A program made the position numbers and the translations under genes. A stretch of DNA of 60,337 nt from Maritimibacter sp. 55A14 (lineage in GTDB: Bacteria > Pseudomonadota > Alphaproteobacteria > Rhodobacterales > Rhodobacteraceae). Below the pieces are notes generated by a model. That model did not search any database and was not told the origin of the DNA. It saw only the letters and a list, made by a program, of their open reading frames with translations. Numbering within the stretch: the stretch's first letter is position 1; every line of letters starts with the position of its first letter. The stretch is from positions 1 through 60,337 of the forward strand of contig NZ_QEYE01000021.1 in the NCBI RefSeq assembly GCF_003122205.1. The letters are read 5' to 3'. Shown here piece after piece: positions 38,566 to 49,036 of the stretch.

Positions 38566-39011
38566 TCCTCGCTGCTCGCCGAGACGAATTTCATCAGGAG
38601 CGACACCAGGCTGACGGAGCCCTGGGTGTCCTCGATCTCGCCACCGGGCTCCAGGTTGAAGGGCGAACCGCCCGGCACGATCTCAATATAGTTGCCGCCC
38701 AGCAGCCCGTCCTGGCTGACCAGGATCGCGCTGTCCTCGGGGATCTCCAGCCCCTTGAGAACCGACACGGTCGCGTCGGCGCGGAAGGTCTGCGGGTTGA
38801 GATCCAGATCCGTGACCGTGCCGATCTTCACGCCCGCCAGGCGCACATCCGTGCCCACCGACACCCCGTCGGCGGAGCGGAAGCTGGCGGTCAGCGGATA
38901 GCTGCCCGACCGGGTGGAGACGCCCGCGGCCTGCGAGGCGAAGACCAGGAAGCCCGCGGCCACCGTAATCACCGCGGCGCCGATGATCGTTTCTGTCGTG
39001 TTCTCAGCCAT
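38562..39011 (-). CDS. mlaD: MlaD-like MCE-domain lipid transport protein
   Basis: A 149-residue protein with one N-terminal membrane helix (ETIIGAAVITVAAGFLVFAS) and an MCE domain (YPLTASFRSADGVSVGTDVRLAGVKIGTVTDLDL...ILVSQDGLLGGNYIEIVPGG). MlaD hexamers bind phospholipid for the Mla retrograde pathway. The other mla genes are not here. It is followed by DUF2155 with ATGA coupling and preceded by the NDUFA12 gene (9 bases apart). Confidence 0.92.
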   Translation of the reverse strand: MAENTTETIIGAAVITVAAGFLVFASQAAGVSTRSGSYPLTASFRSADGVSVGTDVRLAGVKIGTVTDLDLNPQTFRADATVSVLKGLEIPEDSAILVSQDGLLGGNYIEIVPGGSPFNLEPGGEIEDTQGSVSLVSLLMKFVSASSEE

Positions 39012-39020
39012 GTCTCGACG

Positions 39021-39404
39021 TCACTCCGGCACCCAGGCTTCGTAATCGGAGCGCTCCGCAGGCACCGCCCGGCGGATCGAGCCCGCAGGTGCATAAGCCA
39101 GGGGCGTGCCCGTCAGGTTCTCCTGATGGGGTTTCTCCCAGGGCTTGTGGACCAGTGGCTGATCGGTCGGCGGCTCCTTGTAGGTGTAATGCAGCCAGCC
39201 ATGCCAGTCGGGCGACACGCGGCTGGCCTCGGCCTCGCCGTTGAAGATCACCCAGCGTTTCTTGCCGTCGGCGGTCTGGTAGAAAATGTTTCCCTCGGCA
39301 TCCTCGCCCACCCGCCGGCCCTTGCGCCAGGTATAGAGCTGGGTGTTGAGCGTCTGCCCGTTCCACCAGGTGACGGCGCGCAGAAGAGTGTTGAGAATGC
39401 CCAT
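39021..39404 (-). CDS. NADH:ubiquinone oxidoreductase 17.2 kDa subunit (NDUFA12) family
   Basis: A 127-residue accessory subunit of complex I, found in mitochondria and Alphaproteobacteria. [51 protein letters not shown] and [23 protein letters not shown] are the family's signature blocks. The start at 39404 has GGAGG 8 bases upstream. It heads the NDUFA12-mlaD-DUF2155 operon and strongly supports an alphaproteobacterial origin. The core nuo operon is elsewhere. Confidence 0.93.
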   Translation of the reverse strand: MGILNTLLRAVTWWNGQTLNTQLYTWRKGRRVGEDAEGNIFYQTADGKKRWVIFNGEAEASRVSPDWHGWLHYTYKEPPTDQPLVHKPWEKPHQENLTGTPLAYAPAGSIRRAVPAERSDYEAWVPE

Positions 39405-39508
39405 CGGATGCCTCCGGTTTTCACTGGTTCTGATATGGACCATGTGGGCGCGGAGGTCTAGTGGCAATGGCCTATCGCCAGCGCCGGAACGCCCGCGCCC
39501 GTCCGATG

Positions 39509-39537
39509 AAAAACGCCGCCGGCCCGGCCGGCGGCGG
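39509..39537 (-). terminator. Rho-independent terminator of clpX
   Basis: On the minus strand an 11-bp GC stem (CGCCGCCGGCC/GGCCGGCGGCG) is followed by five Ts. It lies 36 bases past the clpX stop. Confidence 0.85.
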
Positions 39538-39572
39538 CGCGTCATTCGAGCGGCATCGCAATGCAGGCGCGG

Positions 39573-40838
<1,266 letters not shown>

Positions 40839-40992
40839 CAGTCACCTCAGATAGGTCGCGCCCCTGCGTGCGGGGCTTGTCCGGCTTCTGGTCCACCCTC
40901 TCATCCAAAGACTAGGGCAGCCATTCGCCGGGCACAATGCAATTTTCGCTTCGCTCACATGCGGGTGTGGCAGCCGCGCGACGGGTTCACCT

Positions 40993-41613
40993 TCAGGTTT
41001 CGCGCGGGCGATTTTCGACGATTTCGTCGATCAGACCCCAGTCCTTGGCATCCTCGGGGCTCATGAAATTGTCGCGCTCCAGCGCCGCTTCCACCTTCTT
41101 GAGGGTCTGGCCGGTATGCTTGACGTAGATCTCGTTGAGCCGCCGCTTGAGCTTCTGGGTCTCCTCGGCATGAATCATGATATCCGTGGCCTGGCCCTGG
41201 TAGCCGCCGGAGGGCTGGTGGACCATGATGCGCGAATTGGGCAGCGAGAAGCGCATCCCCGGCTCGCCCGCGGTCAGCAGCATCGACCCCATCGAGGCCG
41301 CCTGCCCGATGACCAGCGTGCTGACCTTGGGCTTGATATACTGCATCGTGTCGTAGATCGACAGCCCGCTCGTGACAACGCCGCCGGGGCTGTTGATGTA
41401 CATCGAGATTTCCTTGGACGGATTGTCGGCCTCCAGGAACAGAAGCTGCGCCACGATCAGCGTGGACATCCCGTCATGCACCGGTCCCGAGACGAAAATG
41501 ATCCGTTCCTTGAGCAGCCGCGAGAAGATGTCATAGGCGCGCTCCCCCCGCGAGGTCTGTTCGACCACCATCGGGACGAGCGTGTTCATGTAGGTGTCGA
41601 TCGGATCATGCAT
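40993..41613 (-). CDS. clpP: ATP-dependent Clp protease proteolytic subunit ClpP
   Basis: A 206-residue serine protease. The catalytic triad is visible: Ser in [11 protein letters not shown], His in [10 protein letters not shown], Asp in [10 protein letters not shown]. The N-terminal loop ([37 protein letters not shown]) is standard. With ClpX it degrades ssrA-tagged and regulatory proteins. tig, clpP and clpX are in the same order as in most proteobacteria, though the tig terminator at 41749 shows tig is separately transcribed. Confidence 0.98.
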   Translation of the reverse strand: MHDPIDTYMNTLVPMVVEQTSRGERAYDIFSRLLKERIIFVSGPVHDGMSTLIVAQLLFLEADNPSKEISMYINSPGGVVTSGLSIYDTMQYIKPKVSTLVIGQAASMGSMLLTAGEPGMRFSLPNSRIMVHQPSGGYQGQATDIMIHAEETQKLKRRLNEIYVKHTGQTLKKVEAALERDNFMSPEDAKDWGLIDEIVENRPRET

Positions 41614-41748
41614 GATGTGAAGCCTGCCTCTGGATTGTCTGGGGGTTTCTAGCGCGGGAAACCTGACAGAGTCTTAGTGCCGCGCCCAAGGGCCTGCAAG
41701 GGCCGGAGGCGCGGGGCGGCGCCGAAATCGTGGCCCCCGCGCAATGGG

Positions 41749-41770
41749 AAAAGGGGCGCCGCGGCGCCCC
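41749..41770 (-). terminator. Rho-independent terminator of tig
   Basis: An 18-base perfect palindrome (GGGGCGCCGCGGCGCCCC) is followed on the minus strand by TTTTCC. It lies 28 bases past the tig stop and separates tig from clpP. Confidence 0.85.
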
Positions 41771-41798
41771 TCCATCCCGGTGGCGCCGCGGCCGCGTT

Positions 41799-43133
41799 TC
41801 ACTCTTCCTCGTCGAGCGCGTCGATCGCGGCCTTGAGGTCGTCCTTGGTGGCCTCCTTGTCGGTCACCTCGGCCAGCTCGAAGACGTAGTCCACGACCTT
41901 GTCCTCGAAGATCGGGGCGCGCATCTGCTGCTGCATCTGCTGGTTCTGCTGCACGAACTGGAAGAACTGCTGTTCCTGGCCCGGATATTTGCGGGCCTCG
42001 TTGATGATCGCCTGGGTCATCTCCTGTTCGGTGACGTCGATCCCCGCCTTCTCGCCGATATGGGCCAGCAGGAGGCCCAGCCGCACGCGCCGCTCCGCGA
42101 GCTTGAGATGCTCCTCGGTGGGCTCGATATCGGGGTGGTCGTGGCCGTGCGCATCCGGGTTATCGTCATGCCAGAGCTGGTGCGCGATCTGCTTGGCCTC
42201 GCTGTCGACCAGCGTCGGCGGCAGCTCGAACTTCACCGTCTCGTCCAGCGTGTCCAGAAGCTGGCGCTTGGTGAACTGGCGCGCGGTCTGGCGGTATTCT
42301 TCGGACAGGCGCTCGCGGATGCGGTCCTTGAGCGCATCGAGGCTCTCCTCGCCGAACTGCTTGGCCAGCTCGTCGTCGATCTGCGCGGCCTCCGGCGCCT
42401 TCACCGCCTTGATCGTGCAGTCGAAAACGGCTTCCTTGCCGGCCAGATGCGCGGCGCCGTACTCCTCGGGGAAGTTGACGGTGACGGCCTTCTCCTCGCC
42501 CGCCTTCACACCGGCGAGCTGCTCCTCGAAGCCCGGAATGAAGGAGTTGGAGCCCAGCACCAGCGGATAATCCTCCGCCGAGCCGCCATCGAACGCCTCA
42601 CCGTCGATCTTGCCGACGAAATCCATCACCACCTGGTCGCCGTCCTTGGCCTTGGCGCCCTTCTTGCGGTCCGCGAAATTCTGCGCGCTCTCGGCCAGGT
42701 TCTTCAGCGCGTCGTCCACGTCCTCATCGGCCACGGGGACGACCATCCGCTCCAGCTTGAGGGCCTTGAGGTCCACCTCGGGCATCTCCGGCAGCTTCTC
42801 GTAGTTGAGCGCCACCTCGATATCGTCGCCCTCTTTCCAGTCCTCGTTGGTCATCTTGACCTCGGGCTGCATCGCCGGGCGGTCGCCGGTGGCCTCGAAA
42901 TGCTCGTTCATGGCGCCATCGACGGCTTCCTGCATCGCCTCGCCCATGATGCGCTGGCCGAACTGCTTCCTGAGCAGCGCCATCGGCACCTTGCCCTTGC
43001 GGAAGCCCTTCATTTCCACCTCGGGCTGGGCTTCCCGCAGTTTTGCGTCCACTTTCTCGTCCAGCTCCTGCGCGGTCAGCATCAGCTTGTAGCCGCGCTT
43101 GAGACCTTCGTTCAGGGTTTCGGTGACCTGCAT
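41799..43133 (-). CDS. tig: Trigger factor
   Basis: A 444-residue ribosome-bound chaperone. The ribosome-docking signature [17 protein letters not shown] lies near residue 43. The FKBP-type PPIase domain (~155-245, [44 protein letters not shown]) is followed by the helical substrate-binding arms. There is a Gln-rich stretch ([13 protein letters not shown]) near 405. It lies directly downstream of tRNA-Leu (26 bases). Confidence 0.97.
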   Translation of the reverse strand: MQVTETLNEGLKRGYKLMLTAQELDEKVDAKLREAQPEVEMKGFRKGKVPMALLRKQFGQRIMGEAMQEAVDGAMNEHFEATGDRPAMQPEVKMTNEDWKEGDDIEVALNYEKLPEMPEVDLKALKLERMVVPVADEDVDDALKNLAESAQNFADRKKGAKAKDGDQVVMDFVGKIDGEAFDGGSAEDYPLVLGSNSFIPGFEEQLAGVKAGEEKAVTVNFPEEYGAAHLAGKEAVFDCTIKAVKAPEAAQIDDELAKQFGEESLDALKDRIRERLSEEYRQTARQFTKRQLLDTLDETVKFELPPTLVDSEAKQIAHQLWHDDNPDAHGHDHPDIEPTEEHLKLAERRVRLGLLLAHIGEKAGIDVTEQEMTQAIINEARKYPGQEQQFFQFVQQNQQMQQQMRAPIFEDKVVDYVFELAEVTDKEATKDDLKAAIDALDEEE

Positions 43134-43159
43134 TCTCGTCGTCCTCTTTCAATGACCCG

Positions 43160-43244
43160 TGGTGCGGGTGGAGGGACTTGAACCCCCACGCCTTGCGGCG
43201 CCAGAACCTAAATCTGGTGCGTCTACCAGTTCCGCCACACCCGC
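43160..43244 (-). tRNA. tRNA-Leu (anticodon UAG)
   Basis: An 85-nt class-II tRNA. The acceptor stem GCGGGTG/CACCCGC is a perfect 7 bp, the anticodon stem CCAGA/TCTGG closes the loop TTTAGGT with anticodon TAG, and the variable arm is GCCGCAAGGC-like. The T-arm holds GGTTCAAGTCC, and the discriminator A and CCA are encoded in the genome. It reads CUA/CUG-type leucine codons. It is upstream of tig and may share its transcript. Confidence 0.96.
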
Positions 43245-43420
43245 CAATACCCGGCAGGCCGCCGGAAGGGCCGCCCGCTGTTGACGCGCTCTCTAGCAAA
43301 GCCAACGCGCGGATGCGAGAGGAAAAGCAGGTGTGAAGGCGCCGAAAATGGCACGACTTCATCCCATTCCTGACACATTCCGCGACGAAGGATTGCGGCA
43401 GGTTATAGCGGATAACGCCC

Positions 43421-43912
43421 ATGAAACCGAAAACGACCGCGCGCGTCGGCGGGCAGGTTTCCGCCACGGTCGACGCGCATGCACTCACAGGACTTCCCAC
43501 CGGGACCACGATCCTGACCGGCGACGGCGCGCTGCCCATCGAGTTTCTCGCGCCCGGTGACCGGATCGTCACCCGCGATGGCGGCATGGCGGTGCTGCGC
43601 GGCATCCGAAGCCGCAAGGTCACGGGCCGGGCCGTGCGGGTGCGCGCAGGCACGTTGGGCCACGGGCGGCCGGATACCGACACGCTCCTGCCCGCAGGCC
43701 AGCGGATTCTGCTTCGAGACTGGCGCGCCCCGGCGCTGTTCGGCTGCGCGCAGGCGCTGGTTCCCGTCGACCGGCTGGTGGACGGCGAGTTCCTCGTCCG
43801 CGAGGAAGATGTCGCGATGACGCTGCATGAGCTTGTCTTCGACGCGCCGCATATCCTCTATGCCGACGGGCTGGAACTTGCCAGTTCGGACGCGCACGCC
43901 ACCGCAGACTAA
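43421..43912 (+). CDS. Hint-domain protein
   Basis: A 163-residue protein with a Hint (Hedgehog/intein-like) fold of the type common in Roseobacter genomes: GLPTGTTILTGDGALPIEFLAPGDRIVTRDGGMAVLRGIRSRKV, then LPAGQRILLRDWRAPALFG and VDGEFLVREEDVAMTLHELVFDAPHILYADGLELASS. The usual catalytic Cys/Ser at the start is a Thr (TTILTGDG), so self-splicing is doubtful. It overlaps the convergent NAD(P)HX repair gene by 4 bases. Its function is unknown. Confidence 0.82.
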   Translation: MKPKTTARVGGQVSATVDAHALTGLPTGTTILTGDGALPIEFLAPGDRIVTRDGGMAVLRGIRSRKVTGRAVRVRAGTLGHGRPDTDTLLPAGQRILLRDWRAPALFGCAQALVPVDRLVDGEFLVREEDVAMTLHELVFDAPHILYADGLELASSDAHATAD

Positions 43913-45546
43913 CAGCCCAGATCGCGCAGGACGCCCGGCAGCGTTTCGGGCAGATCCTCGGCGATCAGACCGGGACCGAACCGGCGCGCGCACTCAACAT
44001 GCAGCCAGGCCGCGGCCTCGGCCGCCTGCATCGGTGGCATCCTCCGCGCCAACAGCCCGGCGATGAAGCCGGCCAGCACGTCGCCCGCACCCGCCGTGGC
44101 CAGCCACGGCGCGGCACGGTCGTAATGGGCGGAGTTGATGCTGCACCGTCCGTCCGGCGCGGCGATCACCGTATCGGGCCCCTTGAAAAGCACCGCGCAG
44201 CCCGCGCGCGCGGCGGCCTCCCGCGTCGCATCCACCTTGGAACAGGCAGGCCCCGTGGTGGGTGTGGCGTTCAGCTTCTCGGCAATGTCGGGGAAGAGCC
44301 GCGCAAACTCGCCGGCATGTGGGGTGATGACGCAATTCTCGTGCAGAAGCCGAAAAAGCTCCTCTGGCGCCTCCGAGAAGCCTGTCAGCGCGTCCGCGTC
44401 CAGCACCACCGCCCGGCCGGTCCTCAGCGCCGCGGGCACCAACTCCCGCGCCCGCTCCATGCCCATCCCGGGTCCGAGGCAGAGCGCGTTGATCCGCGCG
44501 TCTCCCAGCACCCCGGCCAGGCCCGCGCCGTCTTCCACCCGCCTGAGCATCAGCGCGGTGATCTGGCTGGCCACCTCCTGCTGCGCGCTGCCCGGCACCC
44601 CCAGCGTCACCAGCCCCGCGCCGATCCTCAAGGCGCCGCGTGCCGCCAGCCTTGCCGCGCCGGTCCGCCCCGCGCCGCCCACCAGGATCAGGGCATGGCC
44701 GTGGGCGTATTTGTGGGTTTGTGCTGCCTTAGCCAGCAGGCCAACAGAAATGCCCTCAACAAGCCGAACCACATCGCCCGGCGGCACCGCCGGGCAGCCC
44801 CCGACCGCCCCCCCGGGCGGGGGCTTCACCCCCACCCGCGGCCGGGGGCCACCCTCAAGTCCGATGCTTTTGACGACGGTTTTGCCGCAACCTCTCGGAC
44901 CTTCGGCAAGACGATGCCCGATTTTTCCGCTGTGAAATGACACAGTGAAATCTGCATTCACGCTCATCTGGACACTGGTGCAATCATCCGACGGCACCAG
45001 TTTCCGACCGCTATCAGCACAAAGGCCAGATGGAACGTCGCAGGCTACAACTTTCCCAAGGCCGAGGGAGGACACTTCATTCAAACACATGACTGCATGC
45101 ACGAGGGACGGGCCCGAAAGAGGCCGAGTCAGTCCTGTGCCAAACAAAGCATCCACCCAAAGAGCGGCACGACTCAACCCGCCATCAGCGTCAAACAGGT
45201 TGCCATCGCTCAGGAGGTCGACCTCCCCCATCTCCAAACACCGCTCGTAATTCACCTTCGCATCCGGCGGCAGTTTCGCGGGATCGCCGTAGAGGAACAC
45301 CTCCACCTCCCAGCCCCACGCCTTCAACAGCCGCGCCACGACGAACCCGTCGCCGCCGTTGTTACCCGGCCCGCAGAGCACCACTGCCCGGTGCGGCGCC
45401 TTGGCCAGGTCCGGCCATTCCTCGAACACCGCCTCGACCACGCTGCGGCCTGCGCGTTCCATCAGTTCGAGCCCGGTCACCGCGCCCGACCCGATGGCCG
45501 CCTCTTCAATCGCGCGCATCTGCGCCGCGGTCAGTAATTCGGTCAT
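43909..45546 (-). CDS. nnr: Bifunctional NAD(P)H-hydrate epimerase / ADP-dependent dehydratase
   Basis: A 545-residue metabolite-repair enzyme that epimerises and dehydrates damaged NAD(P)HX. The N-terminal YjeF domain (~1-225) has TAAQMRAIEEAAIGSG, VVLCGPGNNGGDGFVVARLL and VACDVPSGL. The C-terminal ribokinase-like domain (~265-540) has HKYAHGHALILVGGAGRTGAARLAARGALRIGAG, CVITPHAGEFARLFPD and TAGAGDVLAGFIAGLLA. The linker (~240-265, GGPRPRVGVKPPPGGAVGG) is unusual and is encoded by hairpin-rich DNA. The codons for ~residues 90-235 are markedly AT-richer than the rest, suggesting a mosaic gene. It is divergent from glnB. Confidence 0.93.
   Translation of the reverse strand: MTELLTAAQMRAIEEAAIGSGAVTGLELMERAGRSVVEAVFEEWPDLAKAPHRAVVLCGPGNNGGDGFVVARLLKAWGWEVEVFLYGDPAKLPPDAKVNYERCLEMGEVDLLSDGNLFDADGGLSRAALWVDALFGTGLTRPLSGPSLVHAVMCLNEVSSLGLGKVVACDVPSGLCADSGRKLVPSDDCTSVQMSVNADFTVSFHSGKIGHRLAEGPRGCGKTVVKSIGLEGGPRPRVGVKPPPGGAVGGCPAVPPGDVVRLVEGISVGLLAKAAQTHKYAHGHALILVGGAGRTGAARLAARGALRIGAGLVTLGVPGSAQQEVASQITALMLRRVEDGAGLAGVLGDARINALCLGPGMGMERARELVPAALRTGRAVVLDADALTGFSEAPEELFRLLHENCVITPHAGEFARLFPDIAEKLNATPTTGPACSKVDATREAAARAGCAVLFKGPDTVIAAPDGRCSINSAHYDRAAPWLATAGAGDVLAGFIAGLLARRMPPMQAAEAAAWLHVECARRFGPGLIAEDLPETLPGVLRDLGC
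44776..44833. repeat. Hairpin-rich palindromic insert inside the nnr coding region
   Basis: A perfect 9-bp stem with a 2-base loop (44776-44795) is followed by C/G runs and a second stem of 5 G/C pairs around CTTCA (about 44819-44833). It encodes the odd Gly/Pro linker in frame. It resembles the GC hairpins seen between genes in this window (e.g. 10613-10632). It has no internal stop in the gene frame. Confidence 0.6.
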
Positions 45547-45590
45547 TTTCGCATACAGCCCCCGAAACGCGCATGTTGCACAATAATTAG

Positions 45591-46040
<450 letters not shown>

Positions 46041-46089
46041 ACGAAACCGAAGAACACCACAGGAATCTACCGAGAGAGGATTGGGTCAC

Positions 46090-47496
46090 ATGAGCAACGC
46101 TGACGTGCTGAAGATGATCAAGGACGAGGATGTCGAATATGTCGACATCCGTTTCACCGACCCGCGGGGCAAGCTCCAGCACGTGACCGTGCTGGCCGAC
46201 CAGGTCGACGAGGACTTCATGGAAGAGGGCTTCATGTTCGATGGCTCCTCCATCGCCGGCTGGAAGTCGATCGAAGCCTCCGACATGAAACTGATGCCGG
46301 CGGCGAAGTCCGCCTATATCGACCCGTTCTACGCCGAGAAGACGCTGGCGATCCACTGCACGGTGGTGGAGCCCGACACCGGCGAGCCCTATGAGCGCGA
46401 TCCGCGAGGCACCGCCGAGAAGGCCGAGGCCTATCTGAAATCCTCCGGCGTGGGCGACGTGTCCTATTTCGGCCCTGAGGCGGAGTTCTTCCTGTTCGAC
46501 GACGTGCGGTTCTCCAACTCCATCAACAAGGTGTCCTACGAGGTCGACGCGGTCGATGCCTCCTGGAACACCGATACCGAATACGAGATGGGCAACACCG
46601 GTCACCGTCCGGGCGTCAAGGGCGGCTATTTCCCGGTGAATCCGACCGACGCGGCCCAGGACATCCGCTCGGAAATGCTCTCCACCATGAAGCGGATGGG
46701 CATGAAGGTGGACAAGCACCACCACGAAGTGGCGAGCTGCCAGCACGAGCTGGGGCTGATCTTCAGCACCCTAACCGACCAGGCCGACCACCTGCAGAAA
46801 TACAAATACGTGATCCACAACGTGGCGCATGCCTATGGCAAATCGGCCACCTTCATGCCCAAGCCGATCTATGGCGACAACGGCACGGGCATGCATGTCA
46901 ACATGTCGATCTGGAAGGAGGGCAAGCCGCTCTTCGCTGGCGACAAATACGCCGATCTTAGCCAGGAGGCGCTCTACTTCATCGGCGGCATCCTCAAGCA
47001 CGCCAAGACGCTCAACGCTTTCACCAACCCGTCGACCAACAGCTACAAGCGGCTGATCCCCGGCTTCGAGGCCCCGGTGCTGCGCGCCTATTCGGCCCGC
47101 AACCGCTCGGGCTGCGTGCGCATCCCGTGGACCGAGAGCCCCAAGGCCAAGCGCGTCGAGGCCCGCTTCCCGGACCCGTCGGCGAACCCCTACCTGGCCT
47201 TCGCGGCGCTGCTCATGGCCGGCCTCGACGGGATCAAGAACAAGATCGATCCGGGCGAGGCGATGGACAAGAACCTCTACGACCTGCCGCCCGAAGAACT
47301 GGAAGGCATCCCGACGGTCTGCTCCTCCCTGCGAGAGGCGCTCGACTCGCTGACCGTCGATCACGAATTCCTGCTGGCCGGGGACGTGTTCACAAAGGAT
47401 CAGATCCAGGGCTATCTCAACCTGAAATGGGAAGAGGTCTATGCCTATGAGCACACGCCCCACCCGGTCGAGTTCCAGATGTATTACAGCTGCTGA
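46090..47496 (+). CDS. glnA: Glutamine synthetase, type I
   Basis: A 468-residue enzyme making glutamine from glutamate and ammonia. It has [59 protein letters not shown], and the adenylylation tyrosine in [10 protein letters not shown] near residue 397. It is a GSI-beta enzyme, regulated by adenylylation and by PII. It follows glnB on the same transcript, and a strong terminator follows. Confidence 0.98.
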   Translation: MSNADVLKMIKDEDVEYVDIRFTDPRGKLQHVTVLADQVDEDFMEEGFMFDGSSIAGWKSIEASDMKLMPAAKSAYIDPFYAEKTLAIHCTVVEPDTGEPYERDPRGTAEKAEAYLKSSGVGDVSYFGPEAEFFLFDDVRFSNSINKVSYEVDAVDASWNTDTEYEMGNTGHRPGVKGGYFPVNPTDAAQDIRSEMLSTMKRMGMKVDKHHHEVASCQHELGLIFSTLTDQADHLQKYKYVIHNVAHAYGKSATFMPKPIYGDNGTGMHVNMSIWKEGKPLFAGDKYADLSQEALYFIGGILKHAKTLNAFTNPSTNSYKRLIPGFEAPVLRAYSARNRSGCVRIPWTESPKAKRVEARFPDPSANPYLAFAALLMAGLDGIKNKIDPGEAMDKNLYDLPPEELEGIPTVCSSLREALDSLTVDHEFLLAGDVFTKDQIQGYLNLKWEEVYAYEHTPHPVEFQMYYSC

Positions 47497-47519
47497 CCGA
47501 CGGCAAATAATCCGAAGCG

Positions 47520-47546
47520 AAAGGGCCCCCCCCGCGGGGCCCTTTT
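47520..47546 (+). terminator. Rho-independent terminator of glnBA
   Basis: A 10-bp stem (AAAGGGCCCC/GGGGCCCTTT) is followed by T. It lies 23 bases past the glnA stop. Read on the minus strand it also gives a T-run, so it may serve the convergent small gene as well. Confidence 0.88.
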
Positions 47547-47584
47547 GACGTTTGGGCTGCCGGCCCGGACCCGGCGCGCGCTGC

Positions 47585-47773
47585 TCAGTCGGCGGCGCTC
47601 TCCAGCCACATCACGTTCCGGTTGGCCACCGCATTGACCGAGGCCTTGCGCGTCCAACTCGCGCTGATCTCTCTGCTTTGCGGTTCGCCCACACGCTGCG
47701 CGGCGCCGCGCCAGGCCCTCGACACCAAGGCAATCTTGCGACGCTTGCGGGCCTTTTCCACCAATCTGTCCAT
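47585..47773 (-). CDS. Small basic hypothetical protein
   Basis: A 62-residue protein with a strongly basic N-terminus (MDRLVEKARKRRKIALVSRAWRG) and the C-terminus VMWLESAAD. No family recognised. AGGGAAG lies 7 bases before the ATG at 47773. It is convergent with glnA. A Lys/Arg-rich short protein may bind nucleic acid, which is a guess. Confidence 0.5.
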   Translation of the reverse strand: MDRLVEKARKRRKIALVSRAWRGAAQRVGEPQSREISASWTRKASVNAVANRNVMWLESAAD

Positions 47774-47996
47774 CCGGTTCTTCCCTTCACCGACACTCGA
47801 AACCATCCGAAACTGTCGCAGGGATTAACCTTCGTGGCAAATTCACGGTGTCTTTGCGGCTCCTTCAGGACACAATCATGGCCAGAATATGGCACTGTCA
47901 CGCCGGCGCGTGAGTTACTCGCGCATGACGGGAACCGTCCCCGGCATGCCGCGAATCGTCCGGCTTTCCGCACGGACCACCTTGCACCGCAAGTTA

Positions 47997-48005
47997 TGTT
48001 ATACT
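47997..48005 (+). promoter_or_regulatory. Extended -10 promoter of the gene at 48044
   Basis: TGTTATACT is an extended -10 box (TG-n-TATACT), with TATACT 5/6 to consensus, 38 bases before the ATG. No good -35 is present at 17 bases, as expected for extended -10 promoters. The remainder of 47774-48043 has no visible gene. Confidence 0.5.
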
Positions 48006-48043
48006 ATTACGTTTCCTTCATTCCATTTCCAAGGAGACTGCCC

Positions 48044-48835
48044 ATGAAGCCCCGTTCCATCCTGTTTCACGTCGGCGCGCCCGCCCTGCTCGCGTTTATC
48101 TACGACGCGCCCCCTGCCGCGGCTCAGGTTTTCGAGCTGATCCACCCGGAGGTGGAGCGCGGCAGTTTCGAGCTCGAGATTCTGAGCGGCGCGCGGCTCG
48201 ACAGCGTTCCCGCAGGCGACGAGCGCGGCGCGCTTGAGCTTGCGCTGGCCTATGCGCCCACGCAGTTCTGGAAAACCACCATCGCCGTCGAACTGGCCGA
48301 CCCGCAGGGCGGCGGGCTGGAGGTGGAGGCCGCGGAATGGGAGAACCTCCTCCTCCTGACCGCACCGGAGCATGACGACGACCACGATCACGGCGCCGCG
48401 GCGCAAGGCTTCCGGCTGACCGCCGCCGCGCTCTACAGCGTGCTGGAGATCCCGGCCGAAGGCGGGATCAACGACGGCGCCTTCGCGTTCGGCCCGGCGG
48501 TTGAGTTCGCGGCCGGACGGGCCACTGTCATCGGCAACCTTCTTGCGGAAATCCCCTTCACGGACGGCGATAACGCGGCCCTGCTCTACGCGCTGGGCCT
48601 CTCGGTGCCGGCCGGAGAGACATTCGCCCTGGGCATCGAGGCGCATGGCGAGATCGAGGACGCCTTCGACGGCGGCGAATTCGGCGACGGCGAGCACCTG
48701 CTGGGTCCGGCGATCTATGCCGAATACGATATCGGGCGTGGCCGCGAGATCGAGCCCCGGCTGGCTCTGCTGGCCGGTCTGAACGACGAAAGCCCCGATG
48801 CCGTACTCTCGCTGAATATCGAAATGGGGTTCTGA
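48044..48835 (+). CDS. Exported beta-rich hypothetical protein
   Basis: A 263-residue protein with an N-terminal signal-like region (SILFHVGAPALLAFIYDAPPAAAQ). The body has alternating hydrophobic residues (RGALELALAYAPTQFWKTTIAVEL, RATVIGNLLAEIPF, HLLGPAIYAEYDIGRGREIEPRLALLAGL, ending in AVLSLNIEMGF). An aromatic last residue (F) after alternating residues is the usual C-terminus of an outer-membrane barrel. A metal-like EHDDDHDHG loop lies near residue 107. AAGGAGA precedes the ATG. No characterised family is recognised. The barrel call is inference. Confidence 0.72.
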   Translation: MKPRSILFHVGAPALLAFIYDAPPAAAQVFELIHPEVERGSFELEILSGARLDSVPAGDERGALELALAYAPTQFWKTTIAVELADPQGGGLEVEAAEWENLLLLTAPEHDDDHDHGAAAQGFRLTAAALYSVLEIPAEGGINDGAFAFGPAVEFAAGRATVIGNLLAEIPFTDGDNAALLYALGLSVPAGETFALGIEAHGEIEDAFDGGEFGDGEHLLGPAIYAEYDIGRGREIEPRLALLAGLNDESPDAVLSLNIEMGF

Positions 48836-49036
48836 ACCGCCGCGGGCGGCGCATCAGTCCGCACCGCTCGCGCCTTGATCGGCACATTGCTGTGCAGCAC
48901 GGCTGTGCGGGCGGTTTCGGCACCGAAAATGGTCCCAAACCGACCTGTACAGGCCGCTTTCCGGAAGGCAAGCAGCCCCGTTCGGCGCCAGCCTGAGGGC
49001 ACGGGAGGCCCCGCGAAGGCGGCCGGAGTACGTGCG

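Noticed and set aside
43909-45546. nnr as a pseudogene because of its odd linker
   Set aside because: The frame is intact, and both domains keep their motifs; a linker insertion is the better reading.
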